Below are positions 1-12,220 of a DNA stretch of 64,000 nucleotides, in pieces. This DNA comes from Brasenia schreberi. Lineage: Eukaryota; Streptophyta; Magnoliopsida; Nymphaeales; Cabombaceae. Location of the stretch: positions 13,455,001 to 13,519,000 of the forward strand of contig JAYKKT010000073.1 in NCBI GenBank assembly GCA_036023115.1, written 5' to 3'. The translations under genes were made by a program, and so were the position numbers. The notes beneath the pieces are model-generated. The model made no database searches. It had not been told where the DNA came from and was given only the letters and a program-made list of their open reading frames with translations. Position 1 is the first letter of the stretch. The number at the start of each line of letters is the position of its first letter.

Positions 1-138
1 AACAATTTTGTTGCCGCGAATATTTACACTTTTACACGATCACGACTTTTTTCGTGTCACTTTTTTCAATGTCGTGAATAAAATTTCCAGCCCTTACCGA
101 TGCATTACGTTCAGAATATGTGAGTAGAGGCACTTTTT

Positions 139-557
139 GTTGACTCTTGATCTTCTTCCTGCAGGTTCTTTACTGGCGGTTTTTTAAGATGCACCGATGC
201 AGTGGAATGAAAGAGGGCCGAAACAGGTCTTTCACAACACAAAGAATGGAGAAAAGGAGAGGAGATGAGATAGAGATTTCACGGTTTCCCATAGACACAT
301 TAACATGAAAGATTCACTTTCTCTCACACTGTAATCATCTGTGTATTCATCCATGTATATTGTAATCTTTACAGTATTTATAAAGAGAGTCCGGCTTCGT
401 ATTCTTTGTCTTTCACGTCTGTGCTTTCCGTTACAAGTTGTTTTCCTCTTTATTTCTATAACATATATGTTTAAGCAATATACATTTATCTTTAAGATTT
501 ATCTATAATGTTTTCATGAATTTACTATCGAGAATGGCCAAATTCGGTGGCATTACA
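139..557 (-). repeat. LTR of Copia A (3' LTR in element sense)
   Basis: Direct repeat partner of 3294-3663. It shares TGTTGACTCTTGATCTTCTT at its left end, a TTTCACGGTTTCC block and a TTCACTTTCTCTCACACT block. It is about 50 bp longer than its partner, so indels have accumulated since insertion. Confidence 0.9.
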
Positions 558-779
558 TCTCTTACTTGGTCATTCGAACAAAGGTTATGACACACTGGTT
601 TTTATCTTCCACCTTTTGTGAGTTTTCCCAAGTCGTGCTTGCTATGATTACAAATGTAGTTGTAATTGATACCCGTTGTATGGTTTTTTCATATATCATA
701 CGTTCTTACCTATACAACAATCATCATCGTGTAAATTAATACACTTTAAATATATCTCAAACCCATATTAGTAGTATGC

Positions 780-2240
780 TTTGAGAAAAAATCTTAAGTT
801 ATACCTTTTGTCAAAGAGTATGCCAACATATCATTAGTTAACATATATAATAATATTTCATTTTTCTTAACCATATCATGAACATAGTTGTACTTAACCA
901 TTATATGCTTGTTTCTGGAATTATCAGCTCCACTCTTAAGCACAATAATTGTTGTATTGTTGTCACAATAAATGACAACAGACTCGTTGACTATGTCCAA
1001 CTTCAAATCACGTATGAAACGGCTTATCCAAACGACACTCGTTGCAATCATATTGTAAGTAATATACTCATCTTCTTGCGTATGCAATGCTAAACAACCT
1101 TGTTTCTTACAAGCCCAAAAAACAACTCCACCTCCAAATAAAAATAGTTATCCAAAGGTTGATTTACTACCATCTTTGCTTCCAACAGAGTCAACATTTG
1201 AGTACCCAACAACTTTTAGTTCATCTACTTGAAAACATCCTTAAGACATCTTATAATCTTTTTTACATATATCCAATATTGCAAACCATGATTACTTTGA
1301 TATCTACTTACAAGACCAACAAGAAAGTTGATATCATGTTTTGTACATAACCTAGCATACATCAAGCTAGCAATAACTTGTGCATAAGGAACATTAGGTT
1401 TTTTATCCCTCTCATCGAGACAATCAGTCTTACTCAGTTTGATCCTTTTTGCAACAGGTGTAGATGTGGGCTTCTATTCACCATTTTAAACTTCTTGAGG
1501 ATATAGTTTATATATGTCTCCTAACTAAGGCATAAGAGTTTAGATTTTCTATCTTGAGAAATCTTTATTCCCATAATATATGATACCTTTTTCATATCCT
1601 TCATTTCGAACTTTGAGTTTAATCATGACTTGGTTTTGATAATAATCTCATTGTCATTCTTAGTTAATAAGATATCATCTACATATAATGAGAGTATGAC
1701 AAAGAGGCTCCCACTGTTCCAAGAAGGAAGAAGACTATTTAGGATACCGGATATTTGCATAGTCTCGAGGATGACCGATTTTGCTATAGTTAAGTCTCTT
1801 GCTATCACCAACATTTGGTTCACATGTTCTACTACATTATCTTCTTATTTTATTTTATAGGAGTTGTACTTTTGTAACAACAATTGAACATGTAGCTTTT
1901 CTATAGTGTCATATTTAGTTGTTATAGAATCAAACAACTCTTTAAGGGTCTCGTATTCCTCAAATACCTTAATGAGATTATCTTTTGTATATGTCAGCAT
2001 TATGGTTCTGACTATTGTGTCATCCCTAAGGAATATTTTATACACTTCCTTTTCTCCTTGTATTGCATTTGGAGTAGATGGTGAAATTGTTTATCTTAGA
2101 ACATAGTTTACACCTTGAAGTGTAAGTGCCAATGGGATACATTTTTTTTAAGTTTGAAAATTTAAATTATTTAGTTTTTCTATTCTTGCCAACTCTGATA
2201 CATAAATTCTGGAGTCAATTTTTGCTTGTTTGGCAAAAAT
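780..2240 (-). pseudogene. gag-pol remnant of Copia A with gag joined to RT
   Basis: The minus strand reads a gag start (IYVSELARIEKLNNLNFQT, near 2160-2220), the gag middle (1845-2045), then in one open frame (1623-1823) gag residues ending QISGILNSLLPS followed by RT residues SLYVDDILL. RNase H follows with YCDNN (794-1087). Copia elements normally have protease, integrase and about half of RT between these parts, so roughly 2.3 kb has been lost relative to B and C. The join lies near 1715-1725. Stops between the ORF pieces show that the whole is not translated as one polyprotein. Confidence 0.85.
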
Positions 2241-3293
2241 AACATAAGATGGTCTAAAAAAGGAAACAACCAACATGTAACACATAACAACGAATAACCA
2301 ACCAGTAAAATGTAATTTATAAAATATCCAAGTATTGAGCTGGAAAGATCTCCAGGTACCTAAAAGTAGTTTCAAATGATACTTAGGTATCAATTTGAAA
2401 ATACTCTAAACTTGATTTTGCTATTTTAGAATCAACCTGGGGATAAAATTGTATTTTTTCCTATTTTCTGCCACTGTGATTCCCTTAAAGTTTGTGGGGT
2501 AAATCAATAATTTTAACTGTATGTTCGATTTGATAATTATCACAAAGAAACAAGGATAAACTAGTAAAATTATGCCTGATATTTTCAATAATTTTTGGAA
2601 CTGATCAGGGACAAGATAGTAATTTTACCCCTCAGTTTGAATATGTAATTATAACTAAAGATCAGGAACAAAATAATCTTTTGACATAGTGATAGACTTG
2701 TGAATATCCTATGTTCAAGGGCATCTGCATAATTCCAAAGGTTGGTATTTTGTAATTTGCACAAAGTGTCATAGGAGAGAATTATCCTTTCGTTTGTTAA
2801 GGGCAAAACTATCTTTTTACTTTAGAAACCACGATGGTTTACAAACTGTCATAGGATGTAATTCGAAAGACTTTTCAGTCTGCTACCCGAGGCAATATTT
2901 TAAAACCACGACAGACAACAACTTTCGTTTTGCGTAAAATCATGAAAGACAAGGAGATGGAGGGAGAGAGAGGGAGACTAAGAGAGGGGATACATAGGGA
3001 GAAAGATGGAGGGAGAAAGAGAGGGAGGCTCCACCGCTCCGTCTTTTTGCCTTGGCCTACTATGTTCTGCCCTTCCGCTTTGACCTCTTTTGCTCTGCCT
3101 TGACCTCTCTGTTATGTTGCTATGCCTTGGCCTCTTTGAGCCTGTCTCGGACTGTCTTGACCTGTCTGATGCTTTTTTTTGTCTCTTTTTCTTTTTGTAG
3201 GGAAAAAGTGTGACGACTCTCTCTCTTTTTAATTATTTTTACTTCTTAGTATAGGTTCCAACCGAATCATGCCCAGATACTAATGTTGACTCT

Positions 3294-3663
3294 TGATCTT
3301 CTTCTCGTAGGTTCTTTACAAGCGATTTTTTGAGATACAGTGATACACTAGAATGGAAGAAGGTCAAAACATGTAATTCATAGCAAAAAGAAAGAAAAAA
3401 AGGAGAGAAAATGAGAGAGATTTCACGGTTTCCTGCAAATGAATTACTAGGAAAGATTCACTTTCTCTCACACTATAATCGTTTGTGTATTCATCTATGT
3501 ATACTATAATATTTCCAATATTTATCGTGTCTTACACGTTTGAGCTTTTTGTTACAAGTCGTTTTCTTCTTTATTTCGTTAACATATACATGTGTATACG
3601 TTTATGTGAAAGGTTTATCTATAACGTTTTCATGAATTAACTACCGAGAATGGCGGCGTTACA
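3294..3663 (-). repeat. LTR of Copia A (5' LTR in element sense)
   Basis: Direct repeat of 139-557 with many substitutions and indels, indicating an old insertion. CTTTT follows it directly as the target duplication. Confidence 0.9.
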
Positions 3664-4496
3664 CTTTTTAGTGTATCCGATATAACATTTCAAAGGTTGC
3701 CCGTAGTTTTAAGTTATGTTTTTGTCTCAAATGTGAAACCCGTTGCTGGAATGGAACTATGGTTCTTCTTTGAACAAAAGACGCCCACACACTCATATAA
3801 GACAAGTTACTTCCTTTTGGTGCCTAAAACATGGGTTCTTTTGCGTTTAAGATCACATAAATGAACTTATCTGCAAACCAAAAAAGGTCAGCCATGGAGA
3901 AGAAGAGACTCATCTAGAAGGTAGAAGGTGCATCTAATGCTGAAGCTGAAGTAAGGGGTGGTCCAGTGGACCCTCACAAATTGGTAGTGGAGTTGGTGCC
4001 CATGGAGATTTAAACCTTTGTGCTGATTTTCTACTACATTAAACTTCAATCCTCCTGGGAGGTAATGTTGTGTGCTTCTTGCGAGTTGTGAGCATAAGGC
4101 TTCATTCTAGATGCCACCTACTGCCCATATCTACAACTTATTTGCATGATAATAAAATTTAAAAATTAGTTCAGTGCGCTTCTTGTAAGACCACCGATAG
4201 TCCCTTTCAGTTCCTCCTCAGTGTCAGGTGTAGAATTCATGTAACAACTTAGAGGTCTTAAGAGCCAACCCCTCTACCAAAGCTTATTGCACTTTTAGAT
4301 ACTTTTGTTTATTTGTTTGCAAGTTTGGGAGGCAGACCCCTAGTGGTATGGCGATGGGTTAGGGTGGAGTGGGTTTGCATCACAAAGGTGGAGTCCTGCC
4401 ATGCAAGTTTCAAGGTTTAAAAACCTACATTAGGTGCACCCTGAGTGTCAGCTATACTGGCAAGGCATTCTGATGTCGTTGCTGTTAGCAGGAGTT
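3664..4496. other. Spacer between Copia A and Copia B
   Basis: No coding sequence, RNA gene or repeat structure recognised on either strand. Confidence 0.5.
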
Positions 4497-4501
4497 CAAT
4501 T

Positions 4502-4912
4502 TGTTGGAATCTTTCGTGGTCGGCTATCAGATTCTAACTTTTGGCAAGCTTCAGGTCCTTTGCCTTTGGTCTCCTTAGGTACGTCTGCAGCGAAACAGAA
4601 TATTAGTCTTTTTGATTTGAGGTTTCCACACATTGGAGTTTTTCGGAGAAAGTTGTATTTGTTGTTATGTATTTCCCATATACATTGCTCTGTATTTATA
4701 GAACAGTATGTGCTCTCTCTTTCCCGATTAATCCTACTGCGGCTTTCCTCATCTGGAGTGGTGATCTTATCCGAACTGTTACCAGAAAATCCGGTAACGG
4801 TCCGACGGTTACATGCCTCAACTGTAACTTCTGTCACGGTAACGGTCTACATGGCCAGTCCAACTGTTATCAGGCTGAGTTACCAAGAATGACTACTGTA
4901 ACGTTTGTAACA
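4502..4912 (-). repeat. LTR of Copia B (3' LTR in element sense)
   Basis: Direct repeat of 9772-10154. It retains a segment of about 28 bp near 4846-4875 that the partner lacks. A TGTATTTATA box near 4690 in both copies would serve the minus-strand promoter or processing region. Confidence 0.93.
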
Positions 4913-5149
4913 TCTTCCACTTGGCCATTCAAGCCAAGTGTACTGACATACTAGTTTTTCTCTTACTTTTCCAGGGTTTACCTAGTAATATCAATTCTTG
5001 ATTGTTATTGCAATCGATACCTATTGTGTAGTTATTTCCCTACACAACAACCTGCCTGTTGTGTGGTTATTTCTCTACACAACACTTTATTCATTGTGTA
5101 GTTATTTCCCTCTATAATAATCAAACATACCTCAAACCCATGTTAGTCA

Positions 5150-8100
5150 AGCGGTCTGCCAACATATCATTTGTTGGCATGTATGAGATGGATATTTCCT
5201 TTCTCATAACCATATCATGAACATAGTGGTATTTCACCATCAACTCCACTCTTGATAAGAGTAATTGCTACATTGTTATCACAGTAAATGATAATTGGTT
5301 CGTCGGTTATTTCCAACTTCAAATCACGTATGAAGCGACTTATCCAGACAACACTTGTTGCAGCTATACAACAAGCTACATACTCAGCTTCCTGTGCATG
5401 CAATGCTACATAACCCTATTTCTTGCACCACTACCTCCAAATAAGAATATTTGACCTAAGGTTGATTTGTTGTCATCTTTGCTCCCAACAAAGTCAGCAT
5501 CTAAGTATCCTACCACTTTCAGTTCATCTGCTTGAAAACAGAGTTTCAAGTCTCTTGTTCCTTTCAGATATCTTAAAATCCTTTTTAAAGCTATCCAGTG
5601 CTGCCATCCAGGATTACTTTGATACCTACTTACAAGACCAATAACAAAGATAATATCAGGTCTTGTACACAACATAGCATATATCAAGCTACCCACAGCT
5701 TGTGCATAAGGAACATTAGGCTTATTGTCTCCTTCACCGGGACAATCAACCTTACTAATTTTGATCCCTTTTGCAAAAGGTGTATTAGCAGACTTGCATT
5801 CACCCATTTTGACCCCTGACTTAGGTATAAGAGTCTAGATTCTCTATCTCGAGAGATCTTTATTCCAACGATATAGGATGTTTTCCCCATATCCTTCATT
5901 TCGAACTTTGAGTTTAACCATGACTTACTTTTGACAATCATCTTATTGTCGTTTCCAATCAATAATATATCATCTACATATAATGATAAGATGACAAAAG
6001 TGGCTCCCACTATTTCAGACATATACACAGTGATCAAGTTTATTAGCCACAAACCCAAGTTCTATAATGACATTTTGAAAAGTCAAATACCATTGGCAAG
6101 GTGACTATTTCAGGCCATATAGGGATTTTCTCAACCTATGTACTTTATCTTCTTAGCCTTCAACCACCAATCCTTCAACTGCTGCATGTATAAGATTTCA
6201 CCTTAATCTCTATTTCGAAATGTTGTCTTTACATCTAATTGATGTAAGTTCAAATCATAGTATGCAGAATTATTCGTATGGATGCAAATTTCGCAACTGG
6301 AGAATATGTCTCAACATAATCTATCCCCCCTTTTTACGAAAAAACCTTTACAACCAACCTCGCTTTAAATTTATCATCAATTTTGAATTTCTTTTTCAGA
6401 ACTCATTTACAGCCTATGACTTTCCTTCCTTTTGGCAAATCAGTCAAATCTCAGACTTGATTTTTTTAAATAGATTCAATTTCCTCATCCATGGCTTCTC
6501 CCCAGTTTGTTGCTTCTGATGAGTTCATAGCTTGCTGATAAGTGAAGTTATTAGTCAACTCATCTAAATCCACCGAATTACACACTTCTTCTGCAAGATA
6601 AGTGTGATAATCCTTTGAGTAGGACGAAGTGGCCCTAAGTCTTTTATGTCCACTTAGGTTTCAATTGTTTTAGGAAGATCTTCTATGGGTTCAAATGATG
6701 ATTGATCTAGGTCTACTAGATCATCAATACATTTATCATTATTTTTCAGGATGTCATTCTTAGTATTTTCTAAGAATTCAACATCTCTGCTTTCTATCAG
6801 TCTGTGGTCCTTATGATAAAATCGATATTTCTTTGAACCTTTAGGATACCCGATAAATATACATCTTAAGGACCTACTTTCTAGCTTATCTTTAGACTCA
6901 TCAAGGATCTTTACATGTGAAACAGATCCCCACCTCCTTAGATGACCTAGGTTGGTTTTCTTCCAAACCACATCTCATATGGTGTAGTGAATACAGCTTT
7001 ACACGGTACTCTATTGAGTATGTAAACTGTTATACTTACTGCTTCTCTAAAAAATACCCTTGGTAGAGAGACGTCGATTAACATTGACCTTGTCATATTT
7101 AACAAGATTCTTTTGTATCTTTTAGCTATACAATTTTGTTGAGGTGTGCTGGTCATTGTATTTTGCTTTGCAATACCAAAGTCTTTATAGAATTCAAAAA
7201 ATTCTACAGAGTTATATTCACCACCTCTATCCGATCTAAAGACTTTGATTGAATACCCTAATTGGTTTTCTACTTCTTTCTTATATTCTTTAAAAGCATC
7301 CAGTACCTCAGATTTATATGCCAAAAGATACAAATACATATATCTACAGTAATCATCGATAAAAGTTATAAAATAACCCTTTCCACGATGTTACTTTATT
7401 CTAAAAGGTCCACATAAATCCGTGTGAATAACCTCCAGCAGAGTTGTTGCCCTTGTTGATTCCTTGGGAAAAACTTTTCTTGTCATATTTCCTTGTATAC
7501 AAGCTTCACACTTGTTGAAAGTATTTTCCTCAAATCCAAGCAATAAGTCAAAGTTGGATAATTTCCTCAACTTTTCCAAACTTATATGCCTAAGGCATTT
7601 ATGTCACATATTCACATCAATAGTAAAGGCACACTCAATATAAGCAGAAGAAGTACCAATTTCATTATGACAAAATTTAAATAGTCCATGCTCTACATCA
7701 AATTCCCCAAAAAATAATATTCTCCCATGCTTTCCCACAGTTACCTTACCAAAAATAAACCTCACTTCAAAACCTTTCCTTACTAAGGCAGGGACCGAGA
7801 CCAGATTGCGCCTTATAGATGACACAATTAATACATCAGTTAATACAATAAGTTTGCCTTATACATAAATTCTAAAGGACCCAATACCCAAAACATCTCA
7901 GAATATATTATTTCCCATGTAGACTCGATATTCGCTGAGTTTGTATTCCTTCAGATCCATTGCCTCTTCCTTGGTCTTTGAGATGTGTCGTGTAGCTCCG
8001 GAGTCTATCCACCAATCTGTCATCGGGTGGTCCATGTGTAAACACTCTAAAATCATGCATATTATGTCCTGCTTCTTAGACTGTTCATGTTGTGGGTTGT

Positions 8101-8914
8101 TTCCTTCACCTCTCTTGTTGCGACAATCCTTTTTGTTGTGTCCCATCTTTCCGCAGTTAAAACACTTTACCTGAGAAGCGGTTTCCTGTGATTTCTTAAA
8201 ATTTTGACCGCCCTTCTTGTTATTCTAGCCAAACTTCTTGTTTGGTTTATTTTTCTTCTTGTTGGGTTTGGAGCTAGACCCTATCTTATTTTGTACCACT
8301 AACAATTTTTCTTTCTTGTTCTTGTTCATATGTTCTTGCTTTATTGCTAGTTTCAGGAGCAATTCTGAAATGTTAATCTCTGGCCTTAACTTGAGGGCAG
8401 TGGTGATCATGTTTCATGATGGGGGTATACAATTAAGGATTGTTGATATTTGCATATGTTCTGGGATGACTGACTTTGCCACGGCTAGGTCCTTAGCTAT
8501 TACTAACATGTGATTTACATGTTCTACTATATTATCTCCTTCTTTCATTTTGAAGGAGTTGTACTTTTGTAGTAGCAACTGTACATATAATTTGGCAGTT
8601 GTATCATACTTAGTTGTTATTGAGTCAAACAACTCTTTAGCAGTCTTGTATTCTTCGAAGACCCTAATCAAGTCATCCTCCATGTAGGTCAATATGACTA
8701 TCCTTGCTACGATGTCATCTTTTATAAATATTTTATACATTTCTATTTGTTGCTTAGTTGCGTTTGGTGGTGGCGAACGCATGGTTTTATTTAGTACGTA
8801 CTCAACACGCTCAAGTGTTAGAGCAAGTGAGATTCTTCTCTTTCATGTTTGGAAGTTCAGACCGTTCAGTTTCTTAGTTTTTGCTAATTCAAACACACAT
8901 ATTCTTTAACTCAT
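5150..8914 (-). pseudogene. Broken gag-pol of Copia B
   Basis: Minus-strand domains in order. Gag is 8914-8225, with MRSPPPNATKQQIEMYK and a UBN2-like region. The zinc knuckle CFNCGKMGHNKKDC is near 8125-8170. The protease motif IDSGATRHI is near 7995. The integrase zinc-binding part CEACIQGNMTRK is near 7500, followed by the core with HTDLCGPF, SDRGGEY and an altered NCIAKRYKR at the third catalytic region. RT carries YVDD at 5969-5980, and RNase H carries YCDNN (5215-5403). The gag ATG at 8912-8914 is followed two codons later by a stop (ATG AGT TAA). RNase H has a deletion near 5240, and there are several frameshifts. Not functional. Confidence 0.9.
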
Positions 8915-9469
8915 TTTTATGTGTTTGGCAATTATAACAATCAGATGTTGTAAAAAGGAAATAAACAATAAGCAACAAACACACATAGCAAAGATCATGT
9001 TAGAACGATGCATAATATCATAAAAACAAACTAAAAACATTTTATAAACTACTTGGGATAAATTTGTAATTTTACCAAAAAATTCTGCCTTTAGCATTTT
9101 TTAAACAATACCAAGGGTAAAACTATAATTTTAAGTACCTGTCCACTTTTGAAATTTTCTGAAAAGCCTAAGAACAGACTCATAAAATTATTCTTTGGTA
9201 TTTTTATAAAATTTGTAACTGATCAAGGTTAAAACTGTAATTTTAACCCTCAACCGGAATGTGTATTTTTCTCAAAAGTATAGGGGCAAACCTATCTTTT
9301 GACTGATTGACAGAAATGTAATAATTTGAATCGAGAAGGGCAATAGTGTAAAACAACATCCTGATATTTCATAATTTTCACAAAACTGCTAGAGGGTAAA
9401 ATAGACTTTTCGCTCAATAAGGGCAAAACAATATTTTTACCTAAAATATCTAGATATTTTCGTAATTTT

Positions 9470-9771
9470 GTCCAGTGACAATTTTGGAGGGTATAAAACC
9501 CTGAGGAGAGAGAAATGTGGGAGGGAGAGAGAGAGTGAGCCACAATGGAGTTGGGCTCCACGTTTGGCCTGCGGCCCTCTGCACCTGGCTTGCAGTCCTC
9601 CACTTCTGGTCTGCGGTTCTTCGCGCCTTTCTCAGCTTTTGCCGATTTTCGGCATTTGCCTTTCACGACCCTTTTTTTTTTCTTCTCCCTCCTCTCTCTT
9701 TTTTCAGAACAATATGCGTATCTTCTTTTTTTTTTTGCAGGGTCAACAACGAATGAGACCCTGATACCAAA
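9470..9771 (-). other. Untranslated leader and primer-binding site of Copia B
   Basis: This lies between the 5' LTR and gag in element sense. It is rich in imperfect short repeats (GGCCTGCGGCCCTC, GGCTTGCAGTCCTC and GGTCTGCGGTTCTT on the plus strand, about 9566-9628) and a long pyrimidine run (9660-9740). The primer-binding site is at 9757-9769. A and C have leaders of similar character but different sequence. Confidence 0.7.
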
Positions 9772-10154
9772 TGTTGGAATCTTTCGTGGTCGGCTGCCGG
9801 ATTCTGACTTATGTTAAGCTTGAGGTTCTCTGCCTTTGGTTTCCTCAGGTACATCTACAGCGGAACAGAAGGTGAGTCTTTTTTGTTTGAGGTTTCCACA
9901 CAGTGGAGTTTTTTGGGGAAAGTTGTATTTGTTGTTATGTATTTCCCGTATACAGTGCTCTGTATTTATAGAGCAGTGTGTGGTCCCTCTTTCTCGGTTA
10001 ATCCTACTGTGGCTTTCCTCATCTAGAGCGGTGATCTTATTCGGACCGTTAGCGGAAAATCCAGTTATGGTCCGGCAGTTACAGGCCTCAACTGTAACTC
10101 CTGCCACGGTACCGAGCTGAGTTGCCGAGAATGACCACTGTAACGCCGGTAACA
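9772..10154 (-). repeat. LTR of Copia B (5' LTR in element sense)
   Basis: Direct repeat of 4502-4912, starting TGTTGGAATCTTTCGTGGTC and followed by the CAATT duplication. Confidence 0.93.
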
Positions 10155-10159
10155 CAATT

Positions 10160-10990
10160 TCCATGGGTTTGCATGTGTGTGTGCACATGTGTTAGGCTTC
10201 AACCTCTAAAAATATTAAATTATTAATAAAAGGGTAATGTGAGTTGTGTAGGGATTGCCATCGTGAGGAGATGTACTAAACTTATGACCTATCATTTGTG
10301 CTTTGACCCCTAGAAGAATTAGGTATGATCCTCAGGCAAGTGGATAGCTTTGTTCGGGATTGAGTAATATAGGAATGTATTGCGTATGAAAGGGGTCTCA
10401 AAGAGACTTGCAATGGTCTCTTTTACATTACGTATTGCTCACTTCGACGGATGTGCCGATTCTGAACCTCTCGAGGGAAGGTCCTCATTAGGTGAGGCAG
10501 AGATCTCAACGTCTTGCTCCTTCGGTGGAGATCGAACTGTCTTTGTCACCGTGTGGATGCCCGAGTCCAATCACTGAGTTGTTCAGACAGGTTGTTGGTC
10601 TTTTTATAGAACCACTTTTCTCCAAGGAGCTTAAAAGATTTGGAGTGGCTCAATTGGGATGATAGACCCGCCAAGGAATCTTTCTCATTCCTTGGTGAAC
10701 TAGCGTTAGACCTTTTTCTTTTGTAAGCATCTCTTTTGTGTTCCAAGAGAAATGAGGAGGTTGGTGTGGAATGTTTCTCCTCGAAGGCAAGTTGTTGGTC
10801 TACTGTTCATTTTGGCCTTACAGCGAGACTTCAACATGCGATTTCGGTAAGGAAGGGCCTCGTCTGTTGATATAATAAGCCATCCATGAGCTTAGCGGCC
10901 ATTATCTCAGAAGACTTAGTGTACTCGACATTAGATTTCTTCATGATTTCCTCTATACAAAAAATCGAAGACTGCCTTTGAGATTTTTTA
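10160..10990. other. Unassigned sequence between Copia B and a gag-like fragment
   Basis: Moderately GC-rich with several short ORFs, none recognised. It could be the LTR or leader of the older element suggested by the gag-like sequence to its right, but I found no matching repeat in the window. Confidence 0.3.
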
Positions 10991-11607
10991 ACAACTTTTT
11001 CTAACTCCATCGTGTTTCAAATTGAGTGTCACGTGAACTCAAATATGCTCAACCTCAGTGGTTCGATTAGCAAACCGCACAAGGTTCGTGCAGTAATGGC
11101 ATGTCAAGCCCTTTTTAATCGATGGACGCAAGCAATTCTTTACGAGAGCTTATTCTGCGTAGATGAATTGCATTTAGAGCATGCTTTCATGTCGTGGAAC
11201 CTTTCAAAAAAAGTCTTAATTGTTTTGTCAACTTTCTATGGAAAATTATTGAGGTCATTAGGAGCGCGTTAAGGCTTTATTTTATTATATTTTTTCATAA
11301 AGACCTTTAAAATTTTGTCCCATGTTTGAATCAATTTTTGCTTTAGTGAGGTATACTATGCATAGGCTTGGTCGGGTAAAGAAAAGATGTAAAGTCATGA
11401 CTTGTGGTACTCACTCTCTTCGAGCTCCTCGCATTTCAGGTCGAACTTAGCAAGATGATGGCCTGGGTACTTCTCATCCCGCTATGAAAGGCAATAATTG
11501 ACAACGGACTCAGGTAATGCTTCCGATCCACCTTGGCAAACAGTGCTTAGAGCTTGATTGTCAAAAGCATTACACACTAGCTCAATCACTATTTCTGTGT
11601 TTAGTTG
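10990..11607 (-). pseudogene. Possible gag fragment of an older retroelement, left part
   Basis: Translated on the minus strand from 11607, the sequence gives a broken reading with NTEIVIELVCNAFDNQAL, then TWDKILKVFMKKY and TFFERFHDMK. The pattern resembles the conserved core of Retrotrans_gag proteins (W..L...F...F followed by F..RF.....). Several stops interrupt it. The segment ends at the AGTTG target duplication of Copia C, and the same strand may continue at 17756. This is inferred from weak motif resemblance only. Confidence 0.3.
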
Positions 11608-12026
11608 TAAAGGCAAATCTCCGGCTTGTTGGTGAATCTCTGATGTTCTGTTGAGCCTATCGCTCGCCTGTGTCTACCGGAGGTACTTCTTCGCCTGAGT
11701 TTGTGCAACGGATTTTTGAGGTTCCCACACAGGGGTTTCCCAAGGAGAGGTTCACAGATCGTCTCTCTTTTTGTAATCTTTTTCTCTGTGTGTATGTGTA
11801 TGTGTATATGTATATTTTCTTTGACATGTAATGACTGCTTTTATAAGCAGCCCGCTCCCCCCTCATCCCGGATATCCCTCCTATGGCTTCTCTCGTTCGG
11901 AGCATTAACAGAGACGTTATTGAAAATCTCGGTAACGTCCACCGTTACGATCTGGCTTATCTAACGGACTGGATGACCAGTTCAGCCGTTACCTGAGCCG
12001 AGAATGACCAGACCTTATCTGTAACA
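11608..12026 (-). repeat. LTR of Copia C (3' LTR in element sense)
   Basis: Direct repeat of 17391-17755, sharing GGTGAATCTC, GATGTTCTGTT and TTTTATAAGCAGCCCGC. It keeps a block around 11940-11990 that the partner lacks. Confidence 0.93.
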
Positions 12027-12220
12027 TCTCCCACTTGGTCATTCGAGCCAAGTGTATCGACATACTGGTTTTCCTCCCACTTTTCAGGGTTTTCCCTAGT
12101 TATGTTGTTTCTTGATTACTATCGCAATCAAAACCTGTGTGTGGTTATTTCTCTACACAATAATTTATCCGTTGTATGGTTGTTTACCTATACAACAATC
12201 AAACATACCTCAAACCCATG

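Larger units (their letters stand above)
139..3663 (-). mobile_element. Copia LTR retrotransposon A, internally deleted
   Basis: A 3.5-kb LTR element bounded by two direct repeats (139-557 and 3294-3663) that begin TGTTGACTC and end ATTACA/GTTACA on the plus strand. A perfect 5-bp target duplication, CTTTT, lies at 134-138 and 3664-3668. The element reads on the minus strand. Next to its 5' LTR (right side, about 3280-3293) is a degenerate tRNA-Met primer-binding site, TTAGTATCTGGGC. The internal part keeps the start of gag (about 2240 down to 1735), then jumps to the C-terminal half of reverse transcriptase with its YVDD box (about 1660-1680) and RNase H (794-1087). Protease, integrase and the N-terminal part of RT are missing. 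Stops and frameshifts occur throughout, so it is non-autonomous and dead. Boundaries are firm because LTR ends and duplication agree. Confidence 0.93.
4502..10154 (-). mobile_element. Copia LTR retrotransposon B, full-length structure
   Basis: A 5.65-kb element with LTRs 4502-4912 and 9772-10154, both TGTTGG...GTAACA on the plus strand. The target duplication CAATT is perfect (4497-4501 and 10155-10159). On the minus strand the primer-binding site TGGTATCAGGGTC (9757-9769) abuts the 5' LTR and matches the usual plant initiator-Met tRNA site TGGTATCAGAGC closely. A short purine run, AAGTGGAAGA, precedes the 3' LTR (4913-4922) as the polypurine tract. Internal order is gag, zinc knuckle, protease, integrase, RT, RNase H, the order that defines Copia rather than Gypsy. 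All domains remain but are broken by stops and frameshifts. Confidence 0.95.

Noticed and set aside
4434..4892. A 152-codon ORF
   Set aside because: It is antisense to and almost wholly inside the 3' LTR of Copia B, and the paired LTR does not preserve it.
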